A stretch of DNA of 64,000 bases from Eucommia ulmoides (taxonomy: Eukaryota; Streptophyta; Magnoliopsida; Garryales; Eucommiaceae), in NCBI GenBank assembly GCA_016647705.1, contig CM028338.1, positions 15,762,240-15,826,239 of the forward strand, read 5' to 3'. The position numbers and the translations under genes are program-made. The stretch's first letter is position 1, and every line of letters starts with the position of its first letter. Of the stretch, positions 33,401 to 45,837 are shown piece by piece. The notes beneath the pieces are model-generated. The model saw nothing but the letters and a program-made list of their open reading frames with translations. It ran no database searches and was not told the origin of the DNA.

Positions 33401-36400
33401 GTGTTTTTCTTAGAAGGTGGTTCCCAACCAAGATATTGGTGTTTTTCGTCCAAAACGGACACAAATGATTTTCTGGTCTAAGTTGGACTTTTCGAGCCTT
33501 TTGGGGGCGTTTCGCTCAGAAGGTCGTTTCAACCCTGAAAGGTGGTGTTTTTCCTCCAAAACGGATAAAATTGATTTTTCTACTCTAACTTGGTGTTTTT
33601 GGGTCTTTTGGTGGCGTTTTGCTAAGAATTTTGTTTCCACCTAAAACAATGGCTTTTTTCGTCCAAAACGGTCGCAATTGATTTTCTGGTGAAACTTGAT
33701 CTTTTTTTGCCTGTTGCGCCTGTTCTTGCTCCGTAAGCTGTGCCACTTTAAAAAAAGTGGTATTTTTGTCCTAAACAGACTCAGTTAAATTTTCAACACA
33801 AACTTGGTCTTTTTTGGCGTTTTGGGGCCGTTTTGCTCGGAAGGTCGTTTCCTTCGTAAAAGATGGCATTTTTCGTCCAAAATGGACAGAGTTGATTTTT
33901 AGGTCAAACTTGGATTTTTTTGGAATTTTGGGGGTGTTTCGCCTCGAAGGTCGTTTCCTCCCTAAAAGGTGGTGTTTTTCGTCCAAAACGGACACAATTG
34001 ATTTTTTCACTCGAACTTGGTGTTGTTGAGTGTTTTGGTGGCGTTTTGCTCGGGAATGTCGTTTCCACCCAAAAAAAGTGGTGTTTTTCGTCCAAAACGT
34101 ACGCAATTGATTTCCCAGTGAAGCTTGATTTTTTTTTTTACCTTCTGGGCTTATTTTTGCCTCGTAAGTCGTTCCACGTAAAAAAAAATGTTATTTTCGG
34201 TCCGAAACAGACCCAGTTAAATTTTCTACACAAACTTGGTATTGTTGGGCCTTTTGCGGGCGTTGTGCTCAGAATGTCGTTGCTTCCAAAAAGGTGGCGT
34301 TTCTCATCCAAAAGGGACACAGTTTATTTTCAGGAATAACTTGCACTTTTCAGGAGTTTTGGGGGTGTTTCGCTCAGAAGGTCGTTTCTACCCAAAATGG
34401 TTGTGTTTTTCGTCGAAAAGGGACACAATTGATTTTTCCACTCAAACTTGGTCTTTTTGGGCCATTTGGTGGTGTTTTTCACTGAAGGTGGTTCCCAACA
34501 AAGATGGTGGTGTCTTTCATCCAAAACGGACGCAATTGTTTTTTCCACTCAAACTTTGTTTTTTAGGGGTGTTTTTCTTAGAAGGTGGTTCCCAACCAAG
34601 ATATTGGTGTTTTTTCGTCCAAAACGGACTCCATTGATTTTCTGGTCAAAGTTGGACTTTTCGGGCCTTTTGGGGGCGTTTCGCTCAGAAGGTCGTTTCA
34701 ACCCTGAAAGGTGGTGTTTTTCCTCCAAAACGGATAAAATTGATTTTTCTACTCTAACTTGGTGTTTTGGGGTCTTTTTGTGGCATTTTGCTCAGAATTT
34801 TGTTTCCACCTAAAACAATGGCGTTTTTCGTCCAAAACGGTCGCAATTGATTTCCTGGTGAAACTTGATCTTTTTTTGCCTGTTCTGCCTGTTCTTGCTC
34901 CGTAAGCTGTGCCACTTTAAAAAAAAGTGGTATTTTTCAGTTAAAGTTTCAACACAAACTTGGTCTTTTTTGGCGTTTTGGGGCCGTTTTGCTCGGAAGG
35001 TCATTTCTTTCGTAAAAGGTGGCGTTTTTCGTCCAAAATGGACAGAGTTGATTTTCAGGTCAAACTTGGATTTTTTTGGAATTTTGGGGGTGTTTCGCCC
35101 CGAATGTCGTTTCCACCCTAAAAGGTGGTGTTTTTCGTCCAAAACGGACACAATTGATTTTTTTACTCGAACTTGGTGTTTTTGAGTGTTTTGGTGGCGT
35201 TTTGCTCGGGAATATCGTTTCCACCCAAAAGAAGTGGTGTTTTTCATCCAAACGTACGCAATTGATTTCCCAGTGAAACTTGATTATTTTTTTTACCTTC
35301 TGGGCTTATTTTTGCCTCGTAAGTCGTTCCGCATAAAAAAATGTTATTTTCGGTCCGAAACAGACCCAGTTAAATTTTCTACACAAACTTGGTCTTGTTG
35401 GGCCTTTTGCGGGCGTTGTGCTCAGAATGTCATTGCTTCCAAAAAGGTGGCGTTTCTCATCCAAAAGGGACACAGTTTATTTTCAGGAATAACTTGCACT
35501 TTTCAGGAGTTTTGGGGGTGTTTCGCTCAGAAGGTCGTTTCTACCCAAAATGGTTGTGTTTTTCGTCAAAAAGGGACACAATTGATTTTTCCACTCAAAC
35601 TAGGTCTTTTTTGGGCCATTTGGTGGTGTTTTTCTCTGAAGGTGGTTCCCAACAAAGAAGGTGGTGTTTTTCGTCCAAAATGGACACAATTGTTTTTTCC
35701 ACTCAAACTTTGTTTTTTCGGGGCCATTTCGGGGTGTTTTTCTTGGATGGTGGTTCCCAACCAAGATATTGGTGTTTTTTGTCCAAAACGGACACTAATT
35801 GATTTTCTGGTCAAAGTTGGACTTTTCGGGCCTTTTGGGGGCGTTTCAGCTCAGAAGGTCATTTTAACCCTGAAAGGTGGTGTTTTTCCTCCAAAACGGA
35901 TAAAATTGATTTTTCTACTCTAACTTGGTGTTTTTGGGTCTTTTGTGGTGTTTTGTTCAGAATTTTGTTTCCACCCAGAACAATGGCGTTTTTCGTCCAA
36001 GAACGGTCGCAATTGATTTTCTGGTGAAACTTGATCTTTTTTTGCCTTTTGCGCCTGTTTTTGCTCCGTAAGCTGTGCCACTTTAAAAAAAGTGGTATTT
36101 TTCGTCCTAAACAGACTCAGTTAAATTTTCAACACAAACTTGGTCTTTTTTGGCGTTTTGGGGCCGTTTTGCTCGGAAGGTCGTTTCCTTCGTAAAAGGT
36201 GGCAGTTTTTCGTCCAAAATGGACAGAGTTGATTTTCAGGTCAAACTTGGATTTTTTTGGAATTTTGGGGGTGTTTCGCCCCGAAGGTCGTTTCCACCCT
36301 AAAAGGTGGTGTTTTTCGTCCAAAACGGACACAGCTGATTTTTTTACTCGAACTTGGTGTTTTTGAGTGTTTTGGTGGCGTTTTGCTCGGGAATGTTGTT

Positions 36401-37961
36401 TCCACCCAAAAAAAGTGGTGTTTTTCGTCCAAAACGTACGCAATTGATTTCCCAGTGAAACTTGATTTTTTTTTTACCTTCTGGGATTATTTTTGCCTCG
36501 TAAGTCGTTCCACATAAAACAAATTGTTATTTTCGGTCCGAAACAGACCCAGTTAAACTTTCTACCCAAACTTGGTCTTTTTGGGCCTTTTGCGGGCATT
36601 GTGCTCAGAATGTCTTTTGTTCCAAAAAGGTAGCGGTTCTCATCCAAAAGGGACACAGTTTATTTTCAGGAATAACTTGGACTTTTCAAGAGCTTTGGGG
36701 GTGTTTCGCTCAGAAGGTCGTTTCTACCCAAAATGGTTGTATTTTTCGTCGAAAGGGACACAATTAATTTTTCCACTCAAACTTGGTCTTTTTGGGCCAT
36801 TTGGTGGTGTTTTTCACTGAAGGTGGTTCCCAACAAAGAAGGTGATGTCTTTCATCCAAAACGGACACAATTGTTTTTTCCACTCAAACTATGTTTTTTG
36901 GGGCCGTTTGGGGGTGTTTTTCTTAGAAGGTGGTTCCCAACCAAGATATTGGTGTTTTTCGTCCAAAACGGACACAATTGATTTTCTGGTCAAAGTTGGA
37001 CTTTTCGGGCCTTTTGGGGGCGTTTCGCTCAGAAGGTCGTTTCAACCCTGAAAGGTGGTGTTTTTCCTCCAAAACGGATAAAATTGATTTTTCTACTCTA
37101 ACTTGGTGTTTTTGGGTCTTTTGGTGGCGTTTTGCTAAGAATTTTGTTTCCACCTAAAACAATGGCGTTTTTCGTCCAAAACGGTCGCAATTGATTTTCT
37201 GGTGAAACTTGATCTTTTTTTGCCCGTTGCGCCTATTCTTGCTCCGTAAGCTGTGCCACTTTAAAAAAAAGTGGAATTTTTCCTCCTAAACAGACTCAGT
37301 TAAACTTGATCTTTTTTGGCGTTTTGGGGCCGTTTTGCTCGGAAGGTCGTTTCCTTCGTAAAAGATGGCGTTTTTTGTCCAAAATGGACAGAGTTGATTT
37401 TTAGGTCAAACTTGGATTTTTTTTGGAATATTGGGGGTGTTTCGCCCCGAAGGTCGTTTCCTCCCTAAAAGTTGGTGTTTTTCGTCCAAAACGGACACAA
37501 TTGATTTTTTCACTCGAACTTGGTGTTGTTGAGTGTTTTGGTGGCGTTTTGCTCGGGAATGTCGTTTCCACCCAAAAAAAATGGTGTTTTTCATCCAAAA
37601 CGTACGCAATTGATTTCCCAGTGAAACTTGATTTTTTTTTTTATCTTCGGGGCTTATTTTTGCCTCGTAAGTCGTTCCACATAAAAAAATGTTATTTTCG
37701 ATCCGGAACAGACCCATTTAAATTTTCTACACAAACTTGGTCTTTTTGGGCCTTTTGCGGGCGTTGTGCTCAGAATGTCGTTTCTTCCAAAAAGGTGGCG
37801 TTTCTCATCCAAAAGGGACACAGTTTATTTTCAGGAATAACTTGGACTTTTCAGGAGTTTTGGGGGTGTTCGCTCAGAAGGTCGTTTCTACGCAAAATGG
37901 TTGTGTTTTTCGTCGAAAAGGGACACAATTGATTTTTCCACTCAAACTTGGTCTTTTTGGG

Positions 37962-38710
37962 CCATTTGGTGGTGTGTTTTCACTGAAGATGGTTCCCAAC
38001 CGAGAAGGTCGTGTCTTTCATGCAAAACGGACACAATTATTTTTTCCACTCAAACTTTGGTTTTGGGGGCCGTTTGGGGGTGTTTTTATTAGAAGGTGGT
38101 TCCCAACCAAGATATTGGTGTTTTTCATCCAAAACGGACACAATTGATTATCTGGTCAAAGTTGGACTTTTCGGGCCTTTTGGGGGCGTTTCGCTCAGAA
38201 GGTCATTTCAACCCTGAAAGGTGGTATTTTTCATCCAAACGGATAAAATTGATTTTTCTACTCTAACTTTGTGTTTTTGGGTCTTTTGGTGGCGTTTTGC
38301 TCAGAATTTTGTTTCCACCTAAAACAATGGCGTTTTTCATCCAAAACGGACGCAATTGATTTTCTGGTGAAACTTTATCTTTTTTAGCCTTTTGCGCCTG
38401 TTTTTGCTCCGTAAGATGTGCCACATTTAAAAAAGTGGTATTTTTCGTCCTAAACAGACTTAGTTAAATTTTTTACACAAACTTGGTCTTTTTGGGCGAT
38501 TTGGGGGCGTTTTGCACGGAAGGTCGTTTCCTGCCTAAAAGGTGGCGTTTTTCGTCCCAAACGGACAAAGTTTGATTTTCAGGTCAAACTTGGATTTTTT
38601 TGGTATTTTGGTGGTGTTTCGCTCCGAAGGTCGTTTCCACCCTAAAAGGTGGCGTTTTTTGTCCAAACGGACACAATTGATTTTTCCACTCAAACTTGGT
38701 TTTTTTTGGG
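37962..38710 (+). repeat. Seven-monomer unit in the left arm with an m7/m11-type hybrid
   Basis: The order is m1, m2, m3, m4, m5, m6, then a monomer that begins like m7 (near 38590) and ends like m11 (ttttccactcaaac), then m1 of the next unit. Monomers 8-10 and one of the m7/m11 pair are missing. Length is about 749 bp. Confidence 0.8.
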
Positions 38711-39886
38711 CCATTGGTAGTGTTTTTCTCTGAAGGTGGTTCCAACAAAGAAGGTGGTGTTTTTTCCTCCAAAACAGACATAATTGTTTTTTCCACTCAA
38801 ACTTTGTTTTTCGTGGCCGTTTGGGGTGTTTTTCTTCGATGGTGGTTCCCAACCAAGATATTGGTGTTTTTTGTCCAAAACGGACACAATTGATTTTCTG
38901 GTCAAAGTTGGACTTTTCGGGCCTTTTGGGGGCGTTTCGCTCAGAAGGTCGTTTCAACCCTGAAAGGTGGTGTTTTTCTTCCAAAACGAATAAAATTGAT
39001 TTTTTCTACTCTAACTTGGTGTTTTTGGGTCTTTGGCGGCGTTTTGCTCAAAATTTTGTTTCCACCCAGAACAATGGCGTTTTTCGTCCAAAACGGTCGC
39101 AATTAGTTTTCTGGTGAAACTTGATCTTTTTTGCCTTTTGCGCCTAGTTTTTGCTCCGTAAGCTGTGCCACTTTAAAAAAGTGGTATTTTTCGTCCTAAA
39201 CAGACTCAGTTAAATTTTCAACACAAACTTGGTCTTTTTGGCGTTTTGGGGCGTTTTGCTCGGAAGGTCGTTTCCTTCGTAAAAGGTGGCGTTTTTCGTC
39301 CAAAATGGACAGAGTTGATTTTCAGGTACAAACTTGGATTTTTTTGGAATTTTGGGGGTGTTTCGCCCCGAAGGTCGTTTCCACCCTAAAAGGTGGTGTT
39401 TTTCGTCCAAAACGGACCCAGCTGATTTTTTTACCTCGAACTTGGTGTTTTTGAGTGTTTTGGTGGCGTTTTGCTCAGGAATGTTGTTTCCACCCAAAAA
39501 AAAGTGGTGTTTTTCGTCCAAAACGTACGCAATTGATTTCCCAGTGAAACTTGATTTTTTTTTTACCTTCTGGGATTATTTTTGCCTTGTAAGTCGTTCC
39601 ACATAAAAAAAATGTTATTTTCGGTCCGAAACAGACCCAGTTAAATTTTCTACACAAACTTGGTCTTTTTGGGCCTTTTGGGGGCGTTGTGCTCAGAATG
39701 TCGTTTCTTCAAAAAGGTAGCGCTTCTCATCCAAAAGGGACACAGTTTATTTTCCGGAATAACTTGGACTTTTCAGGAGTTTTGGGGGTGTTTCGCTCAG
39801 AAGGTCGTTTCTACCCAAAATGGTTGTGTTTTTCGTCCAAAAGGGACACAATTGATTTTTCCACTCAAACTTGGTCTTTTTGGGCC

Positions 39887-40627
39887 ATTTGGTGGTGTTT
39901 TTCACTGAAGGTGGTTCCCAACAAAGAAGGTGGTGTCTTTCGTCCAAAACGGACACAATTGTTTTTTCCACTCAAACTTTGTTTTTTGGGGCCGTTTGGG
40001 GTGTTTTTCTTCGATTGGTCGGTTCCCAACCATGATATTGGTGTTTTTTGTCCAAAACGGACACAATTGATTTTCTGGTCAAAGTTGGACTTTTTCGGGC
40101 CTTTTGGGGGCGTTTCGCCTCAGAAGGTCGTTTCAACCTAAAAGGTGGTGTTTTTCTTCTAAAACGGATAAATTGATTTTCTACTCTAACTTGGTGTTTT
40201 TTGGGTCTTTTGGTGGCGTTTTGCTCAGAATTTTGTTTCCACCCAGAACAATGGCGTTTTTCGTCCAAAACGGTCGCAATTAATGTTTTGGGGAAACTAG
40301 ATCTTTTTTGCCTTTTGCGCCTGTTTTTGTTCCGTAAGCTGTGCCACTTTAAAAAAGTGGTATTTTTCGTCCTAAACAGACTCAGTTAAATTTTCTACAC
40401 AAACTTGGTCTTTTGGGCCTTTCGGGGGCGTTGTGCTCAGAATGTCGTTTCTTCCAAAAAGGTAGCGCTTCTCATCCAAAAGGGACACAGTTTATTTTCC
40501 GGAATAACTTGGACTTTTCAGGAGTTTTGGGGTGTTTCGCTCAAAAGGTCGTTTCTACCCAAAATGGTTGTGTTTTTCGTCCAAAAGGGACACAATTGAT
40601 TTTTCCACTCAAACTTGGTCTTTTTGG
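39887..40627 (+). repeat. Seven-monomer unit in the left arm with an m5/m9-type hybrid
   Basis: The order is m1, m2, m3, m4, then a monomer that begins as m5 (near 40300) and ends as m9 (gttaaattttctacac), then m10 and m11. Monomers 6-8 and one of the m5/m9 pair are missing. Length is about 741 bp. Confidence 0.82.
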
Positions 40628-41810
40628 GCCATTTGGTGGTGTTTTTCACTGAAGGTGGTTCCCAACAAAGAAGGTGGTGTCTTTCGTCTAAAAGGGACAC
40701 AATTGTTTTTTCCACTCAAACTTTGTTTTTTGGGGCCGTTTGGGGGTGTTTTTCTCGATGGTGGTTCCCAACCAATGATATTGGTGTTTTTTGTCCAAAA
40801 CGGACACAATTGATTTTCTGGTCAAAGTTGGACTTTTCGGGCCTTTTGGGGGCGTTTCGCTCAGAAGGTCGTTTCAACCCTGAAATGTGGTGTTTTTCTT
40901 CCAAAACTGGATAAAATTGATTTTTCTACTCTAACTTGGTATTTTTTGGGTCTTTTGGTAGCGTTTTGCTCAGAATTTTGTTTCCACCCAGAAACAATGG
41001 CGTTTTTCGTCCAAAACGGTCGCAATTGATTTTCTGGGGAAACTTGATCTTTTTTTGCCATTTTGCGCCTGTTTTTGCTCCGTAAGCTGTGCCACTTTAA
41101 AAAAAGTGGTATTTTTCATCCTAAACAGACTCAGTTAAATTTTCAACACAAACTTGGTCTTTTTTGGCGTTTTGGGGCCGTTTTGCTCGGAAGGTCGTTT
41201 CCTTCGTAAAAGGTGGCGTTTTTCGTCCAAAATGGACAGAGTTGATTTTCAGGTCAAACTTGGATTTTTTGGAATTTTGGGGGTGATTTCGCCCTGAAGG
41301 TTGTTTCCACCCTAAAGGTGGTGTTTTTCGTCCAAAACGAACACAGCTGATTTTTTTACTCGAACTTGGTGTTTTTTGAGTGTTTTGGTGGCGTTTTGCT
41401 CGGGAATGTTGTTTCCACCCAAAAAAAGTGGTGTTTTTCGTCCAAAATGTACGCAATTGATTTCCCAGTGAAACTTGATTTTTTTTTTACCTTCTGGGTT
41501 TATTTTTGCCTCGTAAGTCGTTCCACATAAAAAAAATGTTATTTTCGGTCCGAAACAGACCCAGTTAAATTTTCTACACAAACTTGGTCTTTTTGGGCCT
41601 TTCGGGGGCGTTGTGCTCAGAATGTCGTTTCTTCCAAAAAGGTAGCGCTTCTCATCCAAAAGGGACACAGTTTATTTTCCGGAATAACTTGGACTTTTCA
41701 GGAGTTTTGGGGGTGTTTCGCTCAGAAGGTCGTTTCTACCCAAAATGGTTGTGTTTTTTCGTCCAAAAGGGACACAATTGATTTTTCCACTCAAACTTGG
41801 TCTTTTTGGG

Positions 41811-42554
41811 CCATTTGGTGGTGTTTTTCACTGAAGGTGGTTCCCAACAAAGAAGGTGGTGTCTTTCGTCCAAAACGGACACAATTGTTTTTTCCACTCA
41901 AACTTTGTTTTTTGGGCCGTTTGGGGTGTTTTTCTTCGAAGGTGGTTCCCAACCAAGATATTGGTGTTTTTTGTCCAAAACGGACACAATTGATTTTCTG
42001 GTCAAAGTTGGACTTTTCGGGCCTTTTGGGGCGTTTCGCTCAGAAGGTCGTTTCAACCCGAAAGGTGGTGTTTTTCTTCTAAAACGGATAAAATTGATTT
42101 TTCTACTCTAACTTGGTGTTTTTTGGGTCTTTTGGTGGCGTTTTGCTCAGAATTTTGTTTCCACCCAGAACAATGGCGTTTTTCGTCCAAAACGGTCGCA
42201 ATTAATTTTTTTGGGGAAAACTAGATCTTTTTTGCCTTTTGCGCCTGTTTTGTTCCGTAAGCTGTGCCACTTTAAAAAAAGTGGTATTTTTCGTCCTAAA
42301 CAGACTCAGTTAAATTTTCTACACAAACTTGGTCTTTTTGGGCCTTTCGGGGGCGTTGTGCTCAGAATGTCGTTTCTTCCAAAAAGGTAGCGCTTCGCAT
42401 CCAAAAGGGACACAGTTTATTTTCCGGAATAACTTGGACTTTTCAGGAGTTTTGGGGGTGTTTCGCTCAGAAGGTCTGTTTCTACCCAAAATGGTTGTGT
42501 TTTTCGTCCAAAAGGGACACCATTGATTTTTCCACTCAAACTTTGTCTTTTGGG
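41811..42554 (+). repeat. Second seven-monomer unit with the same m5/m9-type hybrid
   Basis: It has the same order and hybrid as at 39887-40627, with shared private wording (aaactagatc in m4/m5, aggtagcgcttc in m10). The two were therefore duplicated together with the 11-monomer unit between them, giving a super-period of about 1.92 kb. Confidence 0.8.
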
Positions 42555-45500
42555 CCATTTGGTGGTGTTTTTCACTGAAGGTGGTTCCCAACAAAGAAGG
42601 TGGGGTCTTTCGTCCAAAACGGACACAATTGTTTTTTCCACTCAAACTTTGTTTTTTGGGGCCGTTTGGGGTGTTTTTTTTCGATGGTGGTTCCCAACCA
42701 TATAATTGGTGTTTTTTGTCCAAAAGGACACAATTGATTTTCTGGTCAAAGTTGGACTTTTCGGGCCTTTTGGGGGCGTTTCGCTCAGAGGTCGTTTCAA
42801 CCCTGAAAGTGGTGTTTTTCTTCCAAAACGGATAAAATTGATTTTCTACCTTAACTTGGTTTTTTTGGGTCTTTTTGGTGGCGTTTTGCTCAGAATTTGG
42901 TTTCCACCCAGAACAATGGCGTTTTTCGTCCAAAACGGTCGCAATTGATTTTTCTGGGGAAACTTGATCTTTTTTTGCATTTGCGCCTGTTTTTGCTCCG
43001 TAAGCTGTGCCACTTTAAAAAAAGTGGTATTTTTAGTCCTAAACAGACTCAGTTAAATTTTCAACACAACCTTGGTCTTTTTTGGGCGTTTTGGGGCCGT
43101 TTTGCTCGGAAGGTCGTTTCCTTCGTAAAAGGTGGCGTTTTTCGTCCAAAATGGACAGAGTTGATTTTCAGGTCAAACTTGGATTTTTTTGGAATTTTGG
43201 GGGCGTTTCGCCCGAAGGTCGTTTCACCCTAAAAGGTGGTGTTTTTCGTCCAAAACGGACACAGCTGATTTTTTTACTCGAACTTGGTGTTTTGAGTGTT
43301 TTGGTGGCGTTTTGCTCGGGAATGTTGTTTCCACCCAAAAAAAAGTGGTGTTTTACGTCCAAAATGTACGCAATGATTTCCCAGTGAAACTTGATTTTTT
43401 TTTTTACCTTCTGGGATTAATTTTTGCCTCGTAAGTCGTTCCACATAAAAAATGTTATTTTCGGTCCGAAACAGACCCAGTTAAATTTTCTACACAAACT
43501 TGGTCTTTTTGGGCCTTTCGGGGGCGTTGTGCTCAGAATGTCGTTTCTTCCAAAAAGGTAGCGCTTCTCATCCAAAAGGGACACAGTTTATTTTCCGGAA
43601 TAACTTGGACTTTTCAGGAGTTTTGGGGGTGTTTCGCTCAGAAGGTCGTTTCTACCCAAACTGGTTGTGTTTTTTCGTCCAAAAGGGACACAATTGATTT
43701 TTCCACTCAAACTTGGTCTTTTTGGGCCATTTGGTGGTGTTTTTCACTGAAGGTGGTTCCCAACAAAGAAGGTTGGTGTCTTTCGTCCAAAACGGACACA
43801 ATTGTTTTTTCCACTCAAACTTGTTTTTTGGGGCCGTTTGGGGGTGTTTTTCTTTGATGGTGGTTCCCAACCAAGATATTGGTGTTTTTTGTCCAAAACG
43901 GACACAATTGATTTTCTGGTCAAAGTTGGACTTTTCGGGCCTTTTGGGGGCGTTTCGCTCAGAAGGTCGTTTCAACCCCGAAAGGTGGTGTTTTTCTTCC
44001 AAAACGGACTAAAATTGATTTTTCTACTCTAACTTGGTGTTTTTGGGTCTTTTGGTGGCGTTTTGCTCAGAATTTTGTTTCCACCCAGAAACAATGGAGT
44101 TTTTCGTCCAAAACGGGTCGCAATGCATTTTCTGGGGAAACTTGATCTTTTTTTGCCTTTTGCGCCTGTTTTTGCTCCGTAAGCTGTTGCCACTTTAAAA
44201 AAGTGGTATTTTTCGTCCTAAACAGGACTCAGTTTAAATTTTCAAACACAACCTTGGTCTTTTTTGGCGTTTGGGGCCGTTTTGCTCGGAAGGTCGTTTC
44301 CTTCTTAAAAGGTGGCGTTTTCGTCCAAATGTACAGAGTTGATTTTCAGGTCAAACTTGGATTTTTTTGGAATTTTGCGGGTGTTTCGCCCCGAAGGTCG
44401 TTTCCACCCTAAAAGGTGGTGTTTTTCGTCAAAACGGACACAGCTGATTTTTTTACTCGAACTTGGTGTTTTTGAGTGTTTTGGTGACGTTTTTGCTCGG
44501 GAATGTTGTTTCCACCACAAAAAAGTGGTGTTTTCGTTCCAAACGTACGCAATTGATTTTCCCAGTGAAACTTGATTTTTTTTTTACCTTCTGGGATTAT
44601 TTTTGCCTCGTAAGTCGTTCCACATAAAAAAATGTTATTTCGGTCCGAAACAGACCCAGTTAATTTTCTACACATAACTTGGTCTTTTGGGCCTTTTCGG
44701 GGGCGTTGTGCTCAGAATGTCGTTTCTTCCAAAAAGGTAGCGCTTCTCATCCAAAAGGGCACAGTTATTTTCTGCGAATCAACTTGGACTTTTCAGGAGT
44801 TTTGGGGTGTTCTCGCTAGAAGGTCGTTTCTACCCAAATGGTTGTGTTGTTTCGTCCAAAGGGACACAATTGATTTTTCCACTCAAAACTTGGTCTTTTT
44901 GGGCCATTTGGTGGTGTTTTTCACTGAAGGTGGTTCCCAACAAAGAATGGTGTGTCTTTCGTCCAAAACGGACACAATTGTTTTTTCCACTAAACTTTTG
45001 TTTTTGGGGCCGTTTTGGGGGTGTTTTCTTCGATGGTCGTTCCCCAACCATGATATTGGTGTTTTCTGTCCAACAACGGCCAACAATTGATTTTCTGGTC
45101 AAAGTGGACTTTTTCGGGCCTTTTGGGGGCGTCTTCTCTCTTCAGAAGGTCGTTTTTCAACCCTGAAAGTTGGTGTTTTATTCCACAAACGGATAAAATG
45201 ATTTTTCTACTCTAAAGTGGTGTTTTGGGTCTTTTGGTGGCGTTTTTGCTCAGAATTTTGTTTTCACCAGACCAATGGCGTTTTTCGTCCAAACGGTCGC
45301 AAGTTACTTTTCTGGGAAACTCGATCTTTTTTTTGCCTTTTGCGCCTGTTTTTGCTCCGTAAGCTGTGCCACTTTAAAAAAAGTGGTATTTTTCGTCCTA
45401 AACAGACTCAGTTAAATTTTCAACACAAACTTGGTCTTTTTTGGCGTTTTGGGGCCGTTTTGCTCGGAAGGTCGTTTCCTTCGTAAAAGGTGGCGTTTTT

Positions 45501-45737
45501 CGTCCAAAATGGACAGAGTTGATTTTCAGGTCAAACTTGGATTTTTTTGGAATTTTGGGGGTGTTTCGCCCCGAAGGTCGTTTCCACCCTAAAAGGTGGT
45601 GTTTTCGTCCAAAACGGACACAGCTGATTTTTTACTGAACTTGGTGTTTTTGAGTGTTTTGGTGGCGTTTTGCTCGGGAATGTTGTTTCCACCCAAAAAA
45701 AGTGGTGTTTTTCGTCCAAAACGTACGCAATTGATTT

Positions 45738-45837
45738 NNNNNNNNNNNNNNNNNNNNNNNNNNNNNNNNNNNNNNNNNNNNNNNNNNNNNNNNNNNNNNN
45801 NNNNNNNNNNNNNNNNNNNNNNNNNNNNNNNNNNNNN
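45738..45837. other. Assembly gap of exactly 100 N
   Basis: One hundred N characters, a conventional placeholder length, so the true size of the gap is unknown. Satellite orientation reverses across it. The left contig ends in m8 and the right contig starts in the T-rich monomer m9. Confidence 0.99.

Larger units (their letters stand above)
25830..45737 (+). repeat. Satellite array, left arm: monomers of about 106 bp in an 11-monomer higher-order repeat
   Basis: Each monomer follows the plan acttggt-ttttt...ggtcgtttcca...gtttttcgtccaaaacgg...attgatttt. Eleven distinguishable types recur in fixed order. Signatures: m1 ggccatttggtggtg; m2 ccaaccaagatattgg; m3 tttcaaccctgaaagg; m4 gcaattgattttctggtg; m5 gtgccactttaaaaaa; m6 ggacagagttgattttcagg; m7 ggaattttgggggtgtttcg; m8 gcaattgatttcccagtg; m9 cttctgggcttatttttgcc; m10 gcgttgtgctcagaatgtcg; m11 cttttcaggagttttggggg. 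The m1 signature recurs near 26269, 27438, 28609, 29777, 30954, 32118, 33294, 34462, 35621, 36798, 37962, 38711, 39887, 40628, 41811, 42555, 43726 and 44902. Most intervals are about 1160-1180 bp and three are about 745 bp. Confidence 0.95.

Noticed and set aside
26269-45737. 11-monomer unit as a coding repeat gene or rDNA spacer
   Set aside because: No rRNA gene sequence or Pol I promoter context is visible, and no frame stays open across units.
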